This document shows positions 1-6,017 of a stretch of DNA of 13,901 nt, in pieces. The number at the start of each line of letters is the position of its first letter. The stretch's first letter is position 1. The notes beneath the pieces were generated by a model. That model did not search any database. It saw nothing but the letters and a program-made list of their open reading frames with translations, and had not been told where the DNA came from. The DNA is from Oscillospiraceae bacterium (GTDB lineage: Bacteria > Bacillota_A > Clostridia > Oscillospirales > Oscillospiraceae), in the NCBI GenBank assembly GCA_017505505.1, contig JAFVPA010000005.1, positions 1-13,901 of the forward strand, given 5' to 3'. Both the position numbers and the translations under genes were made by a program.

Positions 1-1098
1 CTGTCCGGCGAGATCACTCCCGACACCACTCTGGTCAACTCCCGTACCGGTGAGACCGAGAAGCTGGGCCGTATGTACACCATGTGCGGCAAGAAGGCCT
101 CCGAGGTCAAGGTTCTGGCCTGCGGCGACATCGGCGCCTTCGGCAAGCTGGATAAGGTCAAGACCGGCGACACCCTGTGCGATCCCAGAAAGGTTGTCTC
201 CCTGAAGCAGATCCCCTACGCACAGCCCTGCTACTCCATGGCCATCGCACCCAAGACCAAGGGCCAGGAAGAAAAGGTCGGCACCGGCCTGAACCGTCTG
301 AACGAGGAAGATCCCTCCTTCACTCTGGTCAACAATGCTGAGACCCACCAGCTGGTTCTGTCCGGCTCCGGTGACCAGCAGCTGGACGTTCTGGTCTCCA
401 AGCTGAAGAGCCGCTTTGGTGTGGATGCCGTTCTGTTCCCCGCTAAGATCGCTTACCGCGAGAAGATCAAGAAGACTGTCAACGCCCACGGCCGTCACAA
501 GAAGCAGACCGGCGGTTCCGGCCAGTTCGGTGATGTCTGGATGCGCTTCGAGCCCCAGGACGAATCCGATGAGATGATCTTCGCTGAGGAAGTCTTCGGC
601 GGCTCCGTTCCCAGAAACTTCTACCCCGCTGTTGAAAAGGGTATCCAGGAAGCTGTCCAGAAGGGCCCCCTGGCCGGTTATCCCATGGTCGGCCTGAAGG
701 CTGTCCTGTACGATGGCTCCTACCATCCCGTTGACTCCAACGAAATGGCCTTCAAGCTGGCTGCCATCCTGGCTTACAAGGAAGCTATGCCCAACGCCAA
801 CCCCACTCTGCTGGAGCCCATCGGCGCCCTGGCCGTCTCCGTCCCCGAGTCCTACGTCGGCGACGTTATGGGCGACCTCAGTAAGCGCCGCGGCCGTCCC
901 ATGGGCATGAACCCCGACTCCGACGGCAATACCGTCATCGAAGCCGAAGTTCCCATGGCTGAAATGAGCAGCTACGCCATCGACCTGCGCGCTATGACCC
1001 AGGCCCGCGGCTCCTTCACTCTGGAGTTCGTTCGCTACGAAGAAGTGCCCAAGGGCAACCAGGCCAAGATCATTGCTGACGCAAAGAACGACGACTAA
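1..1098 (+). CDS. fusA: Elongation factor G family translational GTPase, C-terminal part (5' end outside window)
   Basis: The frame is open from base 1, so this is a partial gene of 365 visible residues; the GTPase domain lies upstream of the window. EF-G drives ribosomal translocation, and paralogs can act in ribosome recycling. Visible are the end of domain II, domain III (about residues 72-145), domain IV with the HGRHKKQTGGSGQFGDVW signature at about 163-180 and the FYPAVEKG stretch at 207-214, and domain V starting near LLEPIGALAVSVPES at about 270. The HGRHKKQ form of the domain IV motif resembles EF-G2-type paralogs more than canonical FusA (EGKFVRQSGGRGQYG-like). What follows is a terminator and a long gap, not tuf, so this is not a classical str-operon arrangement. 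Codon use is very biased (CTG, AAG, GTC, TCC), as expected of an abundant protein. EF-G family is secure; canonical FusA versus EF-G2-like paralog is not settled. Confidence 0.95.
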   Translation: MSGEITPDTTLVNSRTGETEKLGRMYTMCGKKASEVKVLACGDIGAFGKLDKVKTGDTLCDPRKVVSLKQIPYAQPCYSMAIAPKTKGQEEKVGTGLNRLNEEDPSFTLVNNAETHQLVLSGSGDQQLDVLVSKLKSRFGVDAVLFPAKIAYREKIKKTVNAHGRHKKQTGGSGQFGDVWMRFEPQDESDEMIFAEEVFGGSVPRNFYPAVEKGIQEAVQKGPLAGYPMVGLKAVLYDGSYHPVDSNEMAFKLAAILAYKEAMPNANPTLLEPIGALAVSVPESYVGDVMGDLSKRRGRPMGMNPDSDGNTVIEAEVPMAEMSSYAIDLRAMTQARGSFTLEFVRYEEVPKGNQAKIIADAKNDD

Positions 1099-1109
1099 TC
1101 AGATAACAG

Positions 1110-1147
1110 GCCGGCACAGGGCATCCTGTGCCGGCTTCTTCTATATT
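1110..1147 (+). terminator. Rho-independent terminator of the EF-G gene
   Basis: An 11-bp perfect GC-rich stem (1110-1120 with 1125-1135, GCCGGCACAGG arm) closes a GCAT loop 12 nt after the stop codon. The tail TTCTTCTATATT is only moderately T-rich. Confidence 0.85.
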
Positions 1148-1269
1148 ATATATAGCAAAGCAGAGCAACCCCGGCTGCATATTGCAGCTGGACTTTTTGT
1201 ATGCCATATCACGCCCTGTACTATAACTGTTTGATAAATAATCGTTTTTCTATCGAATTCCATACACCA

Positions 1270-1409
1270 CTGTAGGGGAGGATTTTCAATCCTCCCTCAA
1301 CCTTTCCATAACTGAGTGTTTTAACTTTTCCAAAACAGATGACCATCACGTTGATTTAGGTACTCAATTATTGTTACGTTTAGGGCGGATTAAAAATCCG
1401 CCCCTACAG
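1270..1409. repeat. REPIN-like element 1 (two inverted GTAG-palindrome arms)
   Basis: The left arm is 1270-1296 and the right arm 1383-1409, each 27 bp. Compared in the same orientation they differ at three positions. Each arm is GTAG followed by a palindrome: GGGAGGATT-TTC-AATCCTCCC on the left and GGGCGGATT-AAA-AATCCGCCC on the right. Two of the differences form a compensatory A:T to C:G pair inside the stem; the third is in the loop. About 86 bp of AT-rich sequence lies between the arms. No target-site duplication is evident. Confidence 0.85.
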
Positions 1410-1582
1410 AGGTAATGCTCAGATAAACGACTATTCACCATTCCATCAACCTGTGATCCCATCGTGCAAATTTCGCAAGAAATATTGCATCTTTTCCCTC
1501 GACTGTTTACGTCCATTTCCTCTTTCGTGAAGACCCCTTATATCAGGTCTATTCAATATTTACCCATCCGCAGCATTCCGTA

Positions 1583-1601
1583 TTGTTCACAGTTATCCAC
1601 A
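1583..1601 (+). promoter_or_regulatory. Two adjacent DnaA-box-like 9-mers
   Basis: TTGTTCACA (1583-1591, one mismatch) and TTATCCACA (1593-1601, exact consensus) lie in the same orientation one base apart, followed by AT-rich DNA. No origin-linked genes are present. They lie about 107-125 bp upstream of the -10 box of the small-gene cassette. Confidence 0.4.
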
Positions 1602-1645
1602 AATTTATTAACATTTCAAACATTTTTCGTTCATATTCCATTCAT

Positions 1646-1679
1646 AGAAGTCAATATTCACCCATCAGAAGTCAATTTT
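1646..1679 (+). promoter_or_regulatory. Direct repeat with 21-bp period upstream of the cassette promoter
   Basis: AGAAGTCAATATT (1646-1658) and AGAAGTCAATTTT (1667-1679) match at 12 of 13 positions and are two helical turns apart. The second copy ends 5 bp before the -35 region. Spacing and placement resemble the paired direct repeats bound by LytTR-type response regulators. The regulator class is inference. Confidence 0.5.
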
Positions 1680-1684
1680 ACCAC

Positions 1685-1713
1685 TTTCTTCCTGGAAAAT
1701 CCGGTGCTATAAT
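1685..1713 (+). promoter_or_regulatory. Promoter of the small-gene cassette (extended -10, weak -35)
   Basis: A perfect TATAAT (1708-1713) is preceded by TGC, giving an extended -10. The hexamer 17 bp upstream (TTTCTT, 1685-1690) is poor, which would fit activator dependence. The predicted leader is roughly 90 nt. Confidence 0.7.
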
Positions 1714-1812
1714 ACCGCCATGCTTGAGGCGGCGATGTGCCGTACATGCAAGTTTTAACTTTTCAAATTTCATTTTAGATAGATAACACACTCACATTTG
1801 GAGGTAATGAAT

Positions 1813-1893
1813 ATGACTATGAAGAAGAATCTGATCAAGGCTATGGCCCAGTACGGCGAGTTCCTGAACAACGTCGGCGGCCAGATCCTGTAA
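1813..1893 (+). CDS. 26-aa amphipathic peptide (paralog of the peptide at 2227)
   Basis: An ATG follows GGAGG (1800-1804) at a spacing of 8 nt. The product begins MTMKKNLIKAMAQYGEF and ends NNVGGQIL. On a helical wheel M3, L7, A10, M11, Y14, F17, L18 and V21 fall on one face, while Lys, Glu, Asn and Gln lie opposite, so it should form a strongly amphipathic helix. It has no signal peptide and is not a transmembrane segment. It is 18/23 identical to the peptide at 2227-2298, with five synonymous codon differences and mostly conservative replacements, which argues that it is translated and under selection. Leu and Lys codons are only CTG and AAG, as in the highly expressed genes here. I recognise no family. 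A membrane-surface, partner-binding or signalling peptide are all possible; function is unknown. Confidence 0.75.
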   Translation: MTMKKNLIKAMAQYGEFLNNVGGQIL

Positions 1894-1929
1894 CCCCTTT
1901 CCCATCTCTTATCAGGAGGTAATGACTGT

Positions 1930-2190
1930 ATGCTGACTTTTACTCATACCGTTCAGAACGCCATGCCCATGCTCTTCGGCCCTGCCGGCTGCATGGCTTC
2001 CATCGCTGACTGCTACCCCGACACCATCGGTACCCTGAAAATGGGCAGCCGCAGTGCAGAGATGTCCCGCCCCATGAAGATGATGACTATGGGTATCCGT
2101 AAGGGCGACGCTGTCACCGTTTGCGTCGACGGCCCTTCCGAGGTTGAAATGTTCGATGTGCTGTGCACCTATTTCGGCACCGCAATGTAA
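1930..2190 (+). CDS. HPr-like small protein lacking the HPr phosphorylation sites
   Basis: The start follows AGGAGG (1914-1919). The 86-aa length matches HPr (about 85-88 aa), the small phosphocarrier of the sugar phosphotransferase system. The fold resemblance rests on the TFTHTV beginning, a Pro-Ala at residues 18-19, and the MMTMGIRKGDAVTVCVDGPSE stretch (residues 51-71), which parallels VMSLGIAKGAEITISASGADE of Bacillus HPr. The catalytic His15 and Arg17 of the HARPA motif are replaced by Leu15 and Gly17. The Ser46 regulatory position aligns with Arg47. It should therefore be unable to carry phosphate by either known route, unlike HPr or Crh (which keeps Ser46). Four cysteines (21, 28, 65, 79) are unusual for HPr. 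It lies between two near-identical tiny peptides in the same transcript, which suggests a joint function. HPr-fold assignment by eye is moderate. Confidence 0.7.
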   Translation: MLTFTHTVQNAMPMLFGPAGCMASIADCYPDTIGTLKMGSRSAEMSRPMKMMTMGIRKGDAVTVCVDGPSEVEMFDVLCTYFGTAM

Positions 2191-2226
2191 CACCGTTTCC
2201 ACACCAATTCCAGGAGGTATTTTACT

Positions 2227-2298
2227 ATGTCTATGAAGAAGAACCTGATCAAGGCCATGGCTGAGTACGGCGAAATGCTGAACCGCATCGGTGGCTAA
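2227..2298 (+). CDS. 23-aa amphipathic peptide (paralog of the peptide at 1813)
   Basis: AGGAGG (2212-2217) lies 9 nt before the ATG. The product begins MSMKKNLIKAMAEYGEM and ends LNRIGG. It is the last gene of the cassette, 36 nt after the HPr-like gene and followed directly by a strong terminator. The hydrophobic face (M3, L7, A10, M11, Y14, M17, L18, I21) matches that of the first peptide position for position. The C-terminus ends at Gly-Gly, whereas the first peptide continues with GlnIleLeu. Net charge is about +2. I recognise no family. Confidence 0.78.
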   Translation: MSMKKNLIKAMAEYGEMLNRIGG

Positions 2299-2318
2299 GT
2301 AATATAACTATACAGCAG

Positions 2319-2356
2319 GAAAGCCGGACAGTCGTCTGTCCGGCTTTCCTTTATTT
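2319..2356 (+). terminator. Rho-independent terminator of the small-gene cassette
   Basis: A perfect 13-bp stem (2319-2331 with 2336-2348, GAAAGCCGGACAG arm) and TCGT loop are followed by CTTTATTT. It also lies just past the stop of the convergent kinase-like gene but has a poor U-tract in that direction. Confidence 0.9.
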
Positions 2357-2364
2357 ACACCGCA

Positions 2365-3015
2365 TCATTTTGCGGCAAATTTTACATAATCCGCCAGCAG
2401 CTCCACAGTTCCGTCAATGCCCAGCTTGGAGGAATTGACGCACAGGTGGTAGTTGCCGATGCCGCCCCAATCCCGGTCCGTATGGAAGCTGTAGTAGTTG
2501 GCCCGGGCCTTGTCCATCTTCTGGACGAACTGGAGATGGGTCTCATAATTCTCTCTGGGATGGTTGGGATACAGCCGGGCGATCCGGGCTTCCCGGTCAA
2601 CCAGAGGAGCCGTGATGAAGACGGAGACCAGACCCGGATGATCCTTCAGGATGTCATCCGCGCAGCGGCCGATGATGACACAGGAGCCGGCTTCTGCCAG
2701 TTCCCGGATCTTCTTGGCCTGCCACTCATAGACCTGATCCCGTCCGAGAATCGCACTGGTATCTGTCTCGAACAGCATGCCCATATTGTAGACATTGAAT
2801 TTCTGGGCCTGAAGACCGACGTTCAGCAGATGGTTGCCCTTCAGGTCTTCATCCATCTTATGCAGCCGTTCGGCGGAAACGCCCTGTTCCTCTGCGATGT
2901 GGGCCAGGATCTCCTTGTCATACAGGGGGATACCCAGCTTTTCGGCAAGCTTGACACCGATCTCGTGGCCGCCGGAGCCAAACTGTCTGCCAATGACGAT
3001 AATCTGGTTACGCAT
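2365..3015 (-). CDS. Cytidylate kinase-like family protein (P-loop nucleoside monophosphate kinase fold)
   Basis: The 216-aa product matches the cytidylate-kinase-like family widespread in Clostridia, whose substrate is generally undetermined. The first strand and a P-loop-like loop are IIVIGRQFGSGGHEIG (residues 5-20). This GRQ-GSGG form replaces the GxxGxGK consensus. LYDKEIL (31-37) follows the first helix, SCVIIGRCADDIL is at 111-123, an Arg-rich segment (REARIARLYPNHPRE) is at 141-155, a lid-like RANYYSFHTDRDWG is at 171-184, and YHLCVNSSKLGID near the C-terminus is typical of the family. The start at 3015 is chosen over the longer frame from 3033 because AAAGGAG lies 8 nt upstream of it. 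It has its own promoter and is divergent from the small membrane protein genes. True CMP kinase activity should not be assumed. Confidence 0.88.
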   Translation of the reverse strand: MRNQIIVIGRQFGSGGHEIGVKLAEKLGIPLYDKEILAHIAEEQGVSAERLHKMDEDLKGNHLLNVGLQAQKFNVYNMGMLFETDTSAILGRDQVYEWQAKKIRELAEAGSCVIIGRCADDILKDHPGLVSVFITAPLVDREARIARLYPNHPRENYETHLQFVQKMDKARANYYSFHTDRDWGGIGNYHLCVNSSKLGIDGTVELLADYVKFAAK

Positions 3016-3093
3016 GAAGCTCACTCCTTTCAATTCCGTGATCGCAAATGACGGTTGTTTTTTGCCCTATGTGGATTGTTTTCTGTCATTTAT

Positions 3094-3122
3094 ATCATAG
3101 CATATCCACTAATTTTTATCAA
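3094..3122 (-). promoter_or_regulatory. Promoter of the cytidylate-kinase-like gene
   Basis: Reading the minus strand: TTGATA (3122-3117), 17-bp spacer, TATGAT (3099-3094) preceded by TGC. The 12 bases ATATGCTATGAT are shared almost exactly with the ftsH promoter. Confidence 0.8.
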
Positions 3123-3185
3123 TATTTTTCTTTGTTTTTATGTATTTTAAATAGTAAATAATTTATTAACACGTGCATTCTCTCC

Positions 3186-3214
3186 TTGCATAACGGTCCG
3201 TGGTATCGTATAAT
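3186..3214 (+). promoter_or_regulatory. Promoter of the small membrane protein pair
   Basis: TTGCAT (3186-3191), 17-bp spacer, perfect TATAAT (3209-3214). Transcription would begin near 3221, which excludes upstream ATG codons and fixes the start at 3246. Confidence 0.8.
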
Positions 3215-3245
3215 GGCAAAAAACAGGAAACGAGGTGTCCTTTTG

Positions 3246-3479
3246 ATGAAAGAATGGCTGCGGGTGCTCCCCTTTCCGATCCTGATCTTCTGTGTGCTGA
3301 CCTTTCTGGACTTTTATGCCGATCCCAACAATATCAACTGGCTTCTGAACTTCGGCCAGGCCGCCCTGCTGGGGGCCATCGGCTGTGTGGGCCAGTATCT
3401 GATCCACAAAAATATCATCCAGGATACGGAGGACGAGGACAGCCAGGACCCAGGCTGCATCGGCTGCGGAAGATCCTGA
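3246..3479 (+). CDS. Small two-helix membrane protein (paralog of the next gene)
   Basis: A 77-aa protein starting MKEWLRVLPFP, with GAGGTG (3232-3237) 8 nt upstream. Two hydrophobic stretches are visible, roughly residues 8-23 (LPFPILIFCVLTFLDF) and 32-52. A short loop with NINW-LLNFG precedes the second, and a charged, acidic tail (DTEDEDSQD) ends in CIGCGRS. Length and architecture match the protein encoded immediately downstream, and shared positions include FP, LD, an acidic/Pro turn, Trp and NF, so the pair looks like a tandem duplication. I recognise no family; a small integral membrane protein is all that can be said. The CxxC near the C-terminus is absent from the second copy. Confidence 0.72.
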   Translation: MKEWLRVLPFPILIFCVLTFLDFYADPNNINWLLNFGQAALLGAIGCVGQYLIHKNIIQDTEDEDSQDPGCIGCGRS

Positions 3480-3510
3480 GGACAGGTATACAGAAAAAGA
3501 GGTCGTGTTC

Positions 3511-3684
3511 ATGAAATACGTAAAATATATCGCATTCCCTCTCTTTTTATTTATCGCCTTTAACCTTCTGGACCTGTTCACAGAGCCGCAGATCGAATGG
3601 GGATTTAATTTTCTGAAGACCGTCCTGATCACTTTTATCGTATATTACTTTGCATTTCAGAAGAAAAAAGATGTTTCTGAATAA
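3511..3684 (+). CDS. Small two-helix membrane protein, second copy
   Basis: A 57-aa protein beginning MKYVKYIAFPLFLFIAF, with a modest GAGGT (3499-3503) upstream of the ATG. Hydrophobic segments span about residues 5-22 and 33-50, separated by a DLFTEPQIEWGFNF turn, and the C-terminus is basic-then-acidic (KKKDVSE). It starts 31 nt after the first copy and probably shares its mRNA. Similarity to the upstream protein runs across both helices (FP, F, LD, P, W, NF), while the longer acidic CxxC tail of the first is missing. Function unknown. The pattern of two short related membrane proteins would suit a hetero-oligomer, but that is inference. Confidence 0.75.
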   Translation: MKYVKYIAFPLFLFIAFNLLDLFTEPQIEWGFNFLKTVLITFIVYYFAFQKKKDVSE

Positions 3685-3690
3685 CGCTAT

Positions 3691-3740
3691 AAAAAACAGC
3701 CCTCTTGCTGATCATGGCAAGAGGGCTGTCTGATTTTATT
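3691..3740. terminator. Bidirectional terminator between the membrane pair and ftsH
   Basis: A perfect 13-bp stem (3696-3708 with 3717-3729, ACAGCCCTCTTGC arm) with an 8-nt loop. On the minus strand it is followed by six Ts, so it is strongest for ftsH. On the plus strand the tail is CTGATTTTATT. Confidence 0.85.
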
Positions 3741-5643
3741 CTTCTGCTGCTTCCGGCTCAGCCGCTTCGGGAGCAGGGAGCTTATTCTTGTCTGCGTTGA
3801 CGTAGGCCATCAGCTCATCGCCGGTGATGGTCTCCTTCACCAGCAGGAATTCGCTGATCTCGTCCAGCAGGCCGCGGTTCTCCGTCAGGATGCGTTTGGC
3901 ATCGGAATAGGCGGATTCCAGGAACCGCATGACTTCTCTGTCCACCTCGGCGGCAGTCTCCTGAGAGCAGTCCATGTAAGCCTGTCCGTCCAGATACTGA
4001 TGCTGAACAGAAGCGGTAGACATCAGGCCAAACTTCTCGCTCATACCGTACTGGGTGACCATAGCCCGGGCCAATCCGGTGGCCCGCTGGATATCGTTGG
4101 AGGCACCGGTGGTCTGGATGCCAAAAACGATCTGTTCCGCTGCCCGTCCACCTACCAGAGTGCGCAGCTCGGTACGCAGTTCGTCAGCAGTGGACAGGAA
4201 CTTTTCCTCCTCCGGCATCTGCATGGTGTAGCCCAGTGCGCCGGAGGTATGGGGGACGATGGTGATCTTGGAAACAGGCTGGGAATTCTTCTCCAACGCC
4301 GCCACCAGGGCGTGGCCGACTTCGTGGTAGGCAACCAGCCGTTTTTCCATGTCCGTCAGCACCGTGTTCTTCTTCTCGGTGCCTGCGATGACGGTCTCGA
4401 AGGATACCAGCAGGTCCTCCTGATTGACCGCCTTCCGGCCCTGGCGGACAGCCCGGAGGGCAGCCTCGTTGACCAGGTTGGCCAGGTCCGCGCCCACCGC
4501 ACCGGCAGTAGCCTGGGCGATCTTCCGCAGATCCACATCTTCACTAAGCTTGATCTTCCGGGTATGGACCTTCAGGGTATCCAGACGGCCCTGGAGATTG
4601 GGTCTGTCAACAATAATGCGGCGGTCAAAACGGCCGGGACGGAGCAGGGCCTTATCCAGGATCTCAGGGCGGTTGGTTGCTGCCAGACAGACGATACCTT
4701 TAGAAGGCTCAAAGCCGTCGATCTCGTTGAGAAGCTGGTTCAGGGTCTGCTCCTGCTCGGAGTTGGAGCCGTAGCGGTTGTCACGGGAACGGCCAACCGC
4801 GTCAATTTCGTCAATAAAAATGATACAGGGAGCTACCTTCTGGGCCTGCTGGAACAGGTCACGGACACGGCTGGCGCCCATGCCCACGAACATTTCCACG
4901 AAATCAGAACCGGAGATGGAGAAGAAGGGCACATTGGCTTCTCCCGCCACGGCCTTGGCCAGCAGGGTCTTACCGGTACCGGGAGAGCCCACCAGCAGCG
5001 CGCCCTTGGGCAGCTTGGCACCGATGGCGGTGTACTTCTGGGGATTGTGGAGGAAGTCGATGATCTCCTGGAGGGATTCCTTTGCTTCGTCCTGTCCCGC
5101 CACATCCTTAAACGTCACGCCGGTCTGCTTTTCCATATAGACCTTGGCCTTGGATTTTCCAAAGCCGCCCATCATGCCGTCGCCGCCCATGCGCTTAGTC
5201 AGCATATTCATCAGCAGGAACATACCGCCGATCATCAGGACATAGCTCAGGATCATCATGATCATGGAGTTGTCCTCCACGATGGGCGCATCCACGCTGA
5301 CACCCTCGGCCTCCAGCTCCTTGGCCAGGGCCATCATGTCGCCGCCCTTGGGCAGGCCGGTATAGCAGGCCTTCTGGTCAGAAGGATCCTTGGCCGCTTC
5401 CTCTTTGGTCATATAGAGGATCCGGTCCGCACGGATCTCCACCTCATCCAGCTGTCCGGCCTTTTTCGCTGCGAAAAATTCTGAAATGGTGGTCTCCGTA
5501 TACTGGCTTTTTTCCACGGTGTTCATGACCCAGCTGAAGACCAGCACCAGCACCAGTGCGATCATCAGTGGGGTAAAATAATTATTCTTCGGTTTGTCGC
5601 CCTCGGGACGTTTATTATGGTCATTGCCTCGATTGGGTTCCAT
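3736..5643 (-). CDS. ftsH: ATP-dependent zinc metalloprotease FtsH
   Basis: A 635-aa membrane AAA+ protease that extracts and degrades membrane and cytosolic proteins as a hexamer. From the N-terminus: a basic cytosolic start, TM1 (about residues 23-40), an extracytoplasmic segment, TM2 (about 127-147), then the AAA domain. That domain has Walker A GSPGTGKT (219-226, Ser where Pro is usual), Walker B IIFIDEID (274-281) and the second region of homology GRFDRR with its arginine fingers (337-342). The zinc protease motif is HEVGH (440-444, Val for the usual Ala, still fitting HExxH). The third ligand is probably the Asp in ASNDIQ (about 517). The tail is Ala/Glu-rich. The start at 5643 is chosen because AAAGGAGG lies 9 nt upstream and the longer frame (from 5706) begins inside the promoter. 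It is monocistronic as far as visible. Confidence 0.97.
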   Translation of the reverse strand: MEPNRGNDHNKRPEGDKPKNNYFTPLMIALVLVLVFSWVMNTVEKSQYTETTISEFFAAKKAGQLDEVEIRADRILYMTKEEAAKDPSDQKACYTGLPKGGDMMALAKELEAEGVSVDAPIVEDNSMIMMILSYVLMIGGMFLLMNMLTKRMGGDGMMGGFGKSKAKVYMEKQTGVTFKDVAGQDEAKESLQEIIDFLHNPQKYTAIGAKLPKGALLVGSPGTGKTLLAKAVAGEANVPFFSISGSDFVEMFVGMGASRVRDLFQQAQKVAPCIIFIDEIDAVGRSRDNRYGSNSEQEQTLNQLLNEIDGFEPSKGIVCLAATNRPEILDKALLRPGRFDRRIIVDRPNLQGRLDTLKVHTRKIKLSEDVDLRKIAQATAGAVGADLANLVNEAALRAVRQGRKAVNQEDLLVSFETVIAGTEKKNTVLTDMEKRLVAYHEVGHALVAALEKNSQPVSKITIVPHTSGALGYTMQMPEEEKFLSTADELRTELRTLVGGRAAEQIVFGIQTTGASNDIQRATGLARAMVTQYGMSEKFGLMSTASVQHQYLDGQAYMDCSQETAAEVDREVMRFLESAYSDAKRILTENRGLLDEISEFLLVKETITGDELMAYVNADKNKLPAPEAAEPEAAEE

Positions 5644-5677
5644 AGCCGCTCGCCTCCTTTGTTTCCACATTGGTCTC

Positions 5678-5706
5678 ATCATAGCATATTTTGGCGCTGT
5701 AAGCAA
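5678..5706 (-). promoter_or_regulatory. Promoter of ftsH
   Basis: Minus strand: TTGCTT (5706-5701), 17-bp spacer, TATGAT (5683-5678) preceded by TGC. The leader is short, about 30 nt. Confidence 0.78.
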
Positions 5707-5790
5707 CGAATGTTTCTCGACCTGTGCGTAAATTTTCTGTGAATTCCCGGCAAAATCCCCCTTTTTCAGAGGTGCTTCGAAAAATAAGAG

Positions 5791-5819
5791 TTGAGAAATT
5801 GCGTTTTTGATGGTATACT
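5791..5819 (+). promoter_or_regulatory. Promoter of rlmB and the downstream membrane gene
   Basis: TTGAGA (5791-5796), 17-bp spacer, TATACT (5814-5819) preceded by TGG. Transcription would start near 5826, so about 190 nt of leader, including REPIN-like element 2, precede the start codon. Confidence 0.8.
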
Positions 5820-5875
5820 GTTAATATCTATTGCCATGCACAGAGCGCCGCTTCCCAGATAGCCGAGATTTCCCC

Positions 5876-5979
5876 TGTAGGGCGGCTTGCCTTCAAGCCG
5901 CCGGGCATCCGAAGGATGCCTTCCTCTGGCAAATATGGCGTATCCCACAAGCGGCGGCTTGAGGGCAAGCCGCCCTACC
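5876..5979. repeat. REPIN-like element 2, inside the rlmB leader
   Basis: The left arm GTAG plus hairpin (5877-5902) and the inverted right arm (5953-5978) match at 25 of 26 positions. Each arm has a 9-bp stem GGCGGCTTG/CAAGCCGCC with a different 4-nt loop. A third hairpin, GGCATCC-GAA-GGATGCC (5904-5920), lies between them. The element lies between the promoter at 5791 and the ribosome binding site near 6004. Confidence 0.87.
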
Positions 5980-6017
5980 GTTACATTTGCATACTGACTG
6001 GAATAGGAGTAACATCT

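Larger units (their letters stand above)
1148..1684. other. Long AT-rich non-coding gap with repeat motifs
   Basis: No convincing gene is present: the open frames here have no ribosome binding site and unlike composition. Besides the repeat element at 1270-1409, the gap holds two DnaA-box-like 9-mers (1583-1601) and three copies of a TCAATATTxACCC-like motif. These start at 1553, 1651 and 1672. The last two belong to an AGAAGTCAAT direct repeat with a 21-bp period placed just upstream of the next promoter. The size of the gap suggests a regulated upstream region for the small-gene cassette that follows. Confidence 0.6.

Noticed and set aside
1255..1425. Target-site duplications flanking the repeat elements
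   Set aside because: I compared flanks of the complete elements and saw no convincing short direct repeats; consistent with REP-type mobility but not proof.
1583..1601. Chromosomal origin of replication
   Set aside because: Only two box-like sites and none of the usual origin-linked genes nearby.
1464..1786. Two overlapping 67-82 codon frames in the AT-rich gap
   Set aside because: No ribosome binding site, and they run through the direct repeats and promoter of the next gene.
4000..5484. 494-codon open frame on the plus strand
   Set aside because: Antisense shadow of ftsH; no ribosome binding site and composition explained by codon bias of the real gene.
5644..5706. N-terminally extended ftsH start
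   Set aside because: The upstream ATG lies in the -35 box; AAAGGAGG and the promoter support the start at 5643.
5916..6017. N-terminal extension of the RlmB-type protein
   Set aside because: It would translate part of the repeat element and has no ribosome binding site; a good one precedes 6018.
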